A program made the translations under genes and the position numbers. DNA of 64,000 nt from Microcebus murinus (taxonomy: Eukaryota > Chordata > Mammalia > Primates > Cheirogaleidae): the NCBI RefSeq assembly GCF_040939455.1, contig NC_134124.1, positions 33,307,138 through 33,371,137 of the forward strand, given 5' to 3'. The notes below the pieces were generated by a model. It was not told where the DNA came from, did not search any database, and saw only the letters and a program-made list of their open reading frames with translations. This document shows, in pieces, positions 57,968 through 64,000 of this stretch (position 1 is its first letter; each line of letters opens with the position of its first letter).

Positions 57968-60571
57968 TTAAAAATTCTTCTCAGGGGATTCCCTGGGTGG
58001 GTTATATAACTTAATCGCTCTCTCTGGTAGCCATCTGGCGTTTCCTGCCTGGGTATCGTAGATGCAGGCATGTCCTTTTCCCCATATGAGGACAGGGTCA
58101 GGCCCCAGCCATTTGCCTGTAAGCGGCTCTTTCCATAAGGCCTGTGCATAAGTATCTGTGGTGGATGGGTGCCAAAGGCGGTTGGCAGCTGTTTTACCGG
58201 CAGTGTCAAAGGTGAGAAAGTTTAAAATGAACAGGGCATGATTAAGTAGGGTTTTGGAATTACCTGTTAAAGGGTACAAAATTCCTCCTCCCGATTGTAG
58301 TTTGGAGAGCATATTTTTTAACGTCTGATGAGCTCTCTCTACAATACCTTGGCCCTGAGGGTTGTATGGAATGCCTGTAATATGCTTAATGCCTAACTGA
58401 GCACAAAAACTTTTGAAATTGGAGCTGATATATCCCGGGCCATTGTCAGTCTTAATAACTTTAGGCTGAGGGAGGGAGGTGAGACAGGCTATAACATGGC
58501 TGATAACGTGGCGGGTGGCCTCGCCTGTTTGTAGGGAAGCAAAGATAAATCCACTGCAAGTATCTATAGAGACATGTATATATTTAAGCTTTCCGAAAGG
58601 GGGGTAATGAGTGACATCCATCTGCCAGAGCTCCCCAGGGATCAGGCCACGAGGGTTGACTCCTAGGTGTGGCTCAGGGAGAAGGGTAAAACAAGCCCTG
58701 CATTGGCGGACGATTTCTCTGGCCTGTTCTTTAGTAATGGAGAATTTAAGCCTGAGGGTATGGGCGTTGAGATGGTGTAAATCATGAGCCTGGCGTGCAG
58801 CGCAGACAGGATCAACAGTGATATTGTGAACAGCACCTGCAACGCGAGTCGCCTGATCAACAAGATTATTTCCAGCTACTAGAGGCCCAGGAAGGCCAGT
58901 GTGGGCACGAATATGGCCTATAAAAAAGGGCGCAGAACGGGAGTGAATGAGTCCTTGTAGTTGCTGGAACATTTGAGTGGTATTGTTGGAGGGCCGAATA
59001 TGAGGCACAGTTTCTAAAGTGGCGACAGCATGAGCAACATAAGAACTATCAGTATACAAGTTAAATGGTGACTGATCTACGTATTTGAAGACTGCGACTA
59101 AGGCTGCTAATTTAACCAGTTGAGCAGAGGAGAATCTGGTGGGAAAACTGCGGACCTGGCCATTAATGCTATAGGCCGCGGTGCCTGAGGAGGAGCCGTC
59201 GGTAAAGACTAAGACGGCTCTTGGAATGGGGGAGACTCTTGTTTTTTTGGGAAATATTACAGGTGTCCGATAGAGGAACTGAATTAGTTTATCAGGGGGG
59301 TAATGATTATCTAGTTTGCCCTGGAAAGATGTACAGTTAACTGCCCAGTCATCATCATTCTGTATTAGCCACCGAATTTGGGAAGCATTGTAAGGGAGTA
59401 TTATGATATCTGGATCTTTTCCAAAGAGTTTAAGGGAGTTTTCTCGCCCCAATCGAATAATCTTAGCTACTAAGTAAGGGTAGGTGGGAAGGACTTTAGG
59501 GGAGGAAGCCGATAGGTGAACCCAAAAAAGAGGCTTGCCTTGCCAAAAGAGTCCCGTGGGCAAAAAGGGGGTGGGGAGGACAATAAAGTACAGGTGGGAA
59601 TCTGGGGAGAAGTAGCCAATGGCCTGGGCATTTATGGCCTGCTCGACTAAATCGAGTGCTTGCTGCCCTTCTTTAGTTAGGGAGCGGGGAGAGGTTGGGT
59701 CAGTATTTCCCTGAAGGATGTCAAATAGGGGTTTTAATTGTCCTGTGGTGAGTTTTAAATATGGGCGAAGCCAATTAATGTCGCCTAGAAGACGCTGAAA
59801 ATCATTAAGGCATTGAAGAGAATCTTTTCTGATCTGTACTTTTTGGGAGAGGACCTTGTTGGGGAATAATTCAAAACCTAGGAACAGGTGAGGGGGGCAG
59901 ACCTGAATCTTTTTGGGGGACAGGCGGAGGCCTCGAGCTTGTAAGGCCGAGACAACCTGCATAGTAACTTGATGTAAGGTTGCCTCGTCGGCTCCCGCTA
60001 AAAGAATGTCATCCATATAATGAATTATATATAGTTGAGGATATTGAATTCTAAAAGAATCAATTGTCTGAGCTACATATTTTTGGCAAAGGGTAGGGCT
60101 GTTGGCCATGCCTTGAGGCAATACTCGCCACTGGAAACGCGGGAAGGGTCCTATACAGTTTACTACTGGAAGACTGAAGGCGAAGCGCTTACAGTCCTCT
60201 GGGTGCAATGGTATGGAGAAAAAGCAGTCTTTTAGGTCAATGACTATCTTATAGTAGCCTCTGGGGATAGCTACGGGTGAAGGCAAACCAGGCTGGAGTG
60301 CCCCCATGGGAACCATTGTTTGATTAACAGCCCGCAAGTCTTGTAGTAGCCGCCACTTGCCAGTCCTTTTTTTAATGACAAAAATGGGGGTGTTCCATGG
60401 TGAAGTAGAGGGCTCTATGTGTCCGGCAGCTAATTGTTCCTGCACCAACGCTGTAGCTGCGGCTAGCTTGTTAGATGGGAGGGTCCACTGATCGATCCAG
60501 ACAGGTGAGTCACTTTTCCAAGTGATTTTATCTGCCTGAAGTGCAGGGGGATCAATGGCCCTTACAAAAAA
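57968..60571 (-). CDS. pol: pol (reverse transcriptase, RNase H, integrase), open but with an altered RNase H residue
   Basis: An uninterrupted frame of about 866 codons from the frameshift site to the stop at 57968. Counting from the codon at 60448 as 1: reverse transcriptase with the Asp at 71, LPQG at 110-113 and YMDD at 144-147 (nucleotides 60008-60019); connection; RNase H with TDG (Asp416), YTDSS (Asp467) and VDQA (Asp531); integrase with the zinc site His559/His563/Cys583/Cys586 and the DDE triad Asp611, Asp668, Glu704 with 35 residues between the last two; then a C-terminal domain ending at LYNPPRE. The position where RNase H normally has its catalytic Glu is Lys446 (AAA at 59111-59113). 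The frame has no ATG at its start; it is expected to be made by ribosomal frameshifting from the protease frame. No intact gag product exists to support it. Confidence 0.93.
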   Translation of the reverse strand, partial: FFVRAIDPPALQADKITWKSDSPVWIDQWTLPSNKLAAATALVQEQLAAGHIEPSTSPWNTPIFVIKKRTGKWRLLQDLRAVNQTMVPMGALQPGLPSPVAIPRGYYKIVIDLKDCFFSIPLHPEDCKRFAFSLPVVNCIGPFPRFQWRVLPQGMANSPTLCQKYVAQTIDSFRIQYPQLYIIHYMDDILLAGADEATLHQVTMQVVSALQARGLRLSPKKIQVCPPHLFLGFELFPNKVLSQKVQIRKDSLQCLNDFQRLLGDINWLRPYLKLTTGQLKPLFDILQGNTDPTSPRSLTKEGQQALDLVEQAINAQAIGYFSPDSHLYFIVLPTPFLPTGLFWQGKPLFWVHLSASSPKVLPTYPYLVAKIIRLGRENSLKLFGKDPDIIILPYNASQIRWLIQNDDDWAVNCTSFQGKLDNHYPPDKLIQFLYRTPVIFPKKTRVSPIPRAVLVFTDGSSSGTAAYSINGQVRSFPTRFSSAQLVKLAALVAVFKYVDQSPFNLYTDSSYVAHAVATLETVPHIRPSNNTTQMFQQLQGLIHSRSAPFFIGHIRAHTGLPGPLVAGNNLVDQATRVAGAVHNITVDPVCAARQAHDLHHLNAHTLRLKFSITKEQAREIVRQCRACFTLLPEPHLGVNPRGLIPGELWQMDVTHYPPFGKLKYIHVSIDTCSGFIFASLQTGEATRHVISHVIACLTSLPQPKVIKTDNGPGYISSNFKSFCAQLGIKHITGIPYNPQGQGIVERAHQTLKNMLSKLQSGGGILYPLTGNSKTLLNHALFILNFLTFDTAGKTAANRLWHPSTTDTYAQALWKEPLTGKWLGPDPVLIWGKGHACIYDTQAGNARWLPERAIKLYNPPRESPEKNF

Positions 60572-61470
60572 TGTTCTTTGAACCCTAGTCCTGATCTGTC
60601 TGACTTAGGGAGGGTGGTTAAGGGTGCTCTTAGTCCCTGACCCTCTTTACCTAAACCCTGTCCTGGGAGGAATCCCTGTGTAAGCATTTGGCTGGCTACA
60701 ACTTCATTGGGGCTGCACATAATGACATTCATTTGTGCAAGGATATCACGCCCCCATAAGTTAACAGGCAGGTTTGGGACTACAAAGGGTTGGGTGGTGC
60801 CTTTGTTTCCCTCAGGGTCTTCCCATGTTAAAATTTTTGAGCTCTGGAGAGTATTATTAGACTGTCCTATACCTTGTAAGTGTGTAAGTGAAGGCTGCAA
60901 TGGCCATGATTGGGGCCAGGCGTCCTGGGCAATAACTGTGGAATCGGCGCCAGAATCAAGAAGGCCTTCAAAAAGTTTACCATCTAACTTTAACCGCAGG
61001 GTGGGTCGTTTTTTGGTGATAGCTTGGACCCAATAAAGATCAGAAGAGCCAGGGCAGGAAGCACCTCGGTTAGAGGTGATGGCTGGGAAGGATGTATTAA
61101 GGGGCAAGGGCAATGCCTGAGCTAAGCGCTGTCCCTTAGAGACACACACAGGGCCTGTAAGTGCACTGGCTAAGATGTTAATCTCCCCGGTAAAGTCACT
61201 ATCTACTATAGAGGGGTGGACTATGAGCCCTGCAAGAGTAGAGGAGGCTCGGCCCAGAATAAAAAAGAACATGTTAACTGGTGGGGGTCCAAATGAGCCA
61301 GTAGGCAAAATTTGGACACCATCTTCAGGTTTTAATATTGTGTCGGAGGAGGCACACAAGTCCACTCCTGCGCTCCCTGTGGTCACCCGGAGGAGTCTAG
61401 GGGCTGGGGATCCTCTTGTCGGCTGTTCCCTGAGGCCGACTGAAATTGAATAGGACAAGGGGAAGGGCAT
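60562..61470 (-). CDS. pro: pro: dUTPase, aspartic protease and G-patch
   Basis: An open frame of 302 codons from the first ATG. In betaretroviruses the dUTPase limits uracil incorporation during reverse transcription and the protease matures Gag and Pol. The dUTPase part spans about residues 25-130, with GSAGVDLCASSD (motif 1), a conserved LAGLIVHPSIVDSDFTGEI block and a KGQRLAQ motif. The protease part has the active site LLDSGADSTVIA near residue 170 and GRDILAQMNV near 240. The C-terminus is a glycine-rich G-patch (GFLPGQGLGKEGQG), typical of betaretroviruses. The natural product would start by frameshifting from gag rather than at this ATG. With capsid and nucleocapsid deleted upstream, its expression context is broken. 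Confidence 0.9.
   Translation of the reverse strand: MPFPLSYSISVGLREQPTRGSPAPRLLRVTTGSAGVDLCASSDTILKPEDGVQILPTGSFGPPPVNMFFFILGRASSTLAGLIVHPSIVDSDFTGEINILASALTGPVCVSKGQRLAQALPLPLNTSFPAITSNRGASCPGSSDLYWVQAITKKRPTLRLKLDGKLFEGLLDSGADSTVIAQDAWPQSWPLQPSLTHLQGIGQSNNTLQSSKILTWEDPEGNKGTTQPFVVPNLPVNLWGRDILAQMNVIMCSPNEVVASQMLTQGFLPGQGLGKEGQGLRAPLTTLPKSDRSGLGFKEHFL
60565..60571 (-). other. Likely -1 ribosomal frameshift heptamer, pro to pol
   Basis: T TTT TTG in the correct phase, immediately before the protease-frame stop TAA at 60562-60564. It fits the X XXY YYZ rule, and the pol frame is exactly the -1 frame. Whether a downstream pseudoknot exists was not assessed. Confidence 0.8.
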
Positions 61471-61781
61471 GTTGGTCTCTCAGGATCATTAGGAGAAGCG
61501 GACTCTCCGGTCGCCTCTAAAGAAGTTCTCAAAGCAGACCGCGACACGGGTCGGAGGCAGAATTTTGCTACTGAGAGCAGCTGCTTTTTATTGGGGTCTG
61601 AATCTGCCCCTTTAACAATATCTCTGATTAGTCCCCAGTACGAAAAAACAGATCCAGGGACGGCATCTGGGCCCTGACTTAGAAGTAAATCATTTAAATC
61701 TCTACCTACTTTTTGCCATTTGTGTGGGTGAATCTCAGGTCCACCAATAATAAACCAAGGACAAGCACGATCAATGAACAC
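61383..61781 (-). pseudogene. gag: gag distal part (second duplication copy, matrix end, deletion joint)
   Basis: Frame carrying the second copy of the duplicated matrix segment (CPWFIIGGPEIHPHKW), then NDLLLSQGPDAVPGSVFSYW and a polar, Pro/Ser-rich end. It closes at 61383 overlapping the start of the pro frame. There is no major homology region and no Cys-His box, so capsid and nucleocapsid are deleted. Its phase is the one from which pro is reached by -1, so this was the native gag frame. I see no perfect frameshift heptamer in the gag/pro overlap. Confidence 0.85.
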
Positions 61782-61917
61782 AAAAACTTTACTAAGTCTT
61801 TTTTCTTAAATCTCTACCTACTTTTTGCCATTTGTGTGGGTGAATCTCACGTCCACCAATAATAAACCAAGGACAAGCACAATCAATGAACACAAAAAAC
61901 TTTACTAGATCCTTTTT
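61694..61917. repeat. 112-bp tandem duplication within gag, copies slightly different
   Basis: 61694-61805 and 61806-61917 are near-identical head-to-tail copies covering the matrix segment with CPWFIIGG. They differ at a few positions (for example caggtcc versus cacgtcc, acgatc versus acaatc, and one A in a homopolymer). The offset of 112 is not a multiple of three, so the duplication throws gag out of frame. Confidence 0.92.
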
Positions 61918-61998
61918 CTTAACTCTAATTCCTCTCTCTCTGAGTGAGGCCTTGAGATCCTTAATAAAAACGGCCTCCTTAGACAATGAATGGCCCAT
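61792..61998 (-). pseudogene. gag: gag start: N-terminal matrix, frame broken after 68 codons
   Basis: The ATG at 61998 (MGHSLSKE) has a Gly at position 2, the N-myristoylation signal of retroviral matrix proteins, followed by the basic RGIRVKKKDLVKFF and CPWFIIGGREIHPHKW of betaretroviral matrix. The frame enters the duplication and ends at TAA 61792 after RKKT. In retroviruses matrix directs Gag to the membrane; here only a short stub can be made. Confidence 0.88.
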
Positions 61999-62030
61999 CT
62001 CGATGGGGTGACAATGTAAAATTTTACTCA

Positions 62031-62039
62031 CCAGACCGT
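62031..62039 (-). other. Major splice donor of the provirus leader
   Basis: CTG|GTGAGT on the minus strand with the intron starting at 62031, 33 bases before the gag ATG. This is the usual place for the donor used to make spliced env RNA. Confidence 0.7.
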
Positions 62040-62132
62040 CGACTCTGTGAGCGGCAGAACGAGGGTCTCTGTAGGGTTTCCTTCGGCCGAAGAGCACTCC
62101 GTGGCGTCACCCGACAAAGGTCCGTACCTCGA

Positions 62133-62150
62133 GCCCCACGTTGGGCGCCA
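62133..62150 (-). other. Primer binding site, tRNA-Lys type
   Basis: TGGCGCCCAACGTGGGGC on the minus strand, two bases after the 5' LTR. It is the sequence complementary to the 3' end of tRNA-Lys1,2, which betaretroviruses of the Mason-Pfizer type use as primer for minus-strand DNA. Confidence 0.93.
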
Positions 62151-62152
62151 CT

Positions 62153-62575
62153 TGTCCCGGCCCGCGGGACCTTCTGTTACTCGCGGGGGCGAGGGGGACC
62201 GTGCCTGAAAGAGATGAGCGAGAGAGAGAAACGAGACCAAGCAAATGGTTGTCAAGGTCTGCTTTACTTAGATTTTTAGTGGGTTTTATAAGCATACAAA
62301 AACAAGGAAGTCAAAACAAAACATAGAGTGGTGACGATGAGGCTTGGGTCTGGGTTGATTAGCCCTAATCAGTGTCTTATCAGTATCTTGTTTTTGACTG
62401 ATTACTCATCTCCAACCGGAACATTTGCAGTCAACACATCCTGGAGCATTCCGTGGTCAGCACGTCATGGACTGCGTTCTTCTTGGAGCTATAGCTGGAA
62501 TTTTCCAGGGCGAAGTTCGTGCGTAGGACAAGTCATAGGGGAGTTGAGGGTCTTTGAGGGTCCTTGCCTCTAACA
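62153..62575 (-). mobile_element. 5' LTR of the betaretroviral provirus (423 bp)
   Basis: Same length as, and by eye identical to, 56955-57377, with its TATA box at 62284-62290. It is the promoter for the provirus transcript on the minus strand. Confidence 0.95.
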
Positions 62576-62581
62576 CCAGGG
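62576..62581. repeat. Target-site duplication, right copy
   Basis: CCAGGG directly after the outer end of the right LTR, matching 56949-56954. The six-base length fits betaretroviral integration. Confidence 0.9.
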
Positions 62582-63480
62582 CTGGATTTGCACCTTGGAG
62601 GGAGAGAGAGAGAACTGTTGCTGGGGCTTATGGGACTCGGAACAGCAGCAATGCCACTTTAGGACTCAGGTTAGGAAGTGGTTGTCTCCACCTCTGTTTA
62701 GCTGTGGCCTCGGGCAGTGGGCCCCATAGACAGGGAACCTTGGTCAGCACTCAAGGCAGCTGCGGTGGCGAGGTAGTGGCCCGAGACTCCTGTGACAGTC
62801 AGGGTCCATGGTGTGGGGGACCTGACTCACACTGCCTGGTGACAGCCTTTGCAAGCCATTTGTTAAAGCACCAGGAGCAGGAAGTGCGTGGCTGTGGTGG
62901 GAGTATTTACAGCGATGAAATACATAAACACAAATCAGGGCTTTTGCCTTTTTGGAGAGCTGGTTTGCAAGCACACCACTTCAGAGATGCATTCAAATAG
63001 GGAAAGCTGGGAAGGTGTTAGTAACCATTGGCAAAGGTGTGGACAGGGTGCAGGGACCCACAGGGAATAGTGGAATAGCCCAGGAGCTCTGGGATGAGGG
63101 AAGGGAGCTGTGTCCAGCATCAGCTGGGGAGTGTCCTTGTGAGGGCATGCCCAGCCTGGGGAGACCTCAGGGAGGGAGCTGGGGAAGGAACAGCTGTCCT
63201 CACCCTCCTGGGACCCTTTTGCACGTTGCCTGATCTCCATGGCTGACCCCAACTGGCAGACAGACAAGGAGCTTATTGCTGTGGTCACAGAGATCAGCTT
63301 CCAGGGCAGCCAGCTCGAGGTCTGCAGGGCACGCACAGGTGTCAGCCCATCTCCCCGTGGCTGTGGCTTTGGGGCAGAGAACCAACAAGCAGGTCAGAGA
63401 AAACAGGGTTTGAGCACATGGGGATGCCCTGGAAACCCACAGAAACATCTGTGGGTGTCTGGAAGCTATGCAGGTAGAGC
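62582..63480. other. KCNIP1 intron flank, nothing recognised
   Basis: Non-coding, with no exon or nameable repeat seen. Confidence 0.4.
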
Positions 63481-63484
63481 ACCG

Positions 63485-64000
<516 letters not shown>

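Larger units (their letters stand above)
56955..62575 (-). mobile_element. Betaretrovirus-like endogenous provirus, 5621 bp, young but deleted
   Basis: Complete provirus bounded by TG...CA LTRs and a 6-bp CCAGGG target duplication. Minus-strand order: 5' LTR, tRNA-Lys primer site, leader with splice donor, gag (matrix part only), dUTPase/protease, pol, env beginning, polypurine tract, 3' LTR. The G-patch after the protease, the dUTPase in the protease frame, the Lys primer site and the 6-bp duplication all indicate a betaretrovirus. Capsid, nucleocapsid and most of env are missing, and gag is out of frame after a tandem duplication, so it cannot make particles itself. It lies inside the KCNIP1 intron, antisense to KCNIP1 and in sense with KCNMB1. 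The lack of visible LTR differences argues for a recent integration. Confidence 0.93.

Noticed and set aside
57595..58209. 204-codon minus-strand frame overlapping the pol end and the env remnant
   Set aside because: It is an overlapping frame of the integrase end and adjacent sequence with no domain of its own.

Overview
The window is vertebrate nuclear DNA from a primate, most likely a strepsirrhine (lemur, loris or galago). Coding sequence is sparse and split by consensus introns, and old mammalian repeats (MIR, MER5, MLT1/MLT2, L1M) are frequent. The Alu at the right edge carries the diagnostic wording I associate with lemur/galago Alus, and a short L1 tail near 34.0 kb looks like strepsirrhine L1. 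The order inferred here is from sequence reading, not alignment.

Genes. The locus is KCNIP1 with KCNMB1 nested in its first long intron on the opposite strand, the arrangement known in other mammals. One alternative first coding exon of KCNIP1 lies at 22215-22302 (+); the following KCNIP1 exons are outside the window. The complete coding sequence of KCNMB1 (BK channel beta-1 subunit) is present as three exons at 49723-49856, 48117-48288 and 43612-43881 (-). They add up to 576 bases, that is 191 codons plus stop, with all splice sites consensus and the four extracellular cysteines and two glycosylation sites kept.

Layout. 1-9.9 kb: intergenic DNA with MIRs, a DNA-transposon fragment and one copy of an LTR-like element. 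9.9-14.7 kb: a second, inverted copy of that LTR next to a decayed class I (gamma-like) endogenous retrovirus. 15-22 kb: MLT1, MIRs and the KCNIP1 exon with its GC-rich upstream flank. 22-43 kb: intron with MIR, MaLR, L1 (including a twin-primed copy) and a small hairpin. 43-50 kb: KCNMB1, whose last intron holds a roughly 1-kb minisatellite and a (GGAA)n tract. 50-57 kb: sequence upstream of KCNMB1 with two CpG-rich patches.

The most notable element is a 5.6-kb betaretrovirus-like provirus at 56955-62575 (-). It has two 423-bp LTRs that look identical, a 6-bp target duplication, a tRNA-Lys primer site, a polypurine tract, a gag splice donor, an open dUTPase/protease frame and an open pol frame. 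It has lost capsid, nucleocapsid and almost all of env, carries a frame-breaking 112-bp tandem duplication in gag, and has lysine where the RNase H catalytic glutamate is expected. It is therefore a young but defective insertion. It lies upstream of KCNMB1 in the same orientation, so its downstream LTR could in principle influence that gene.
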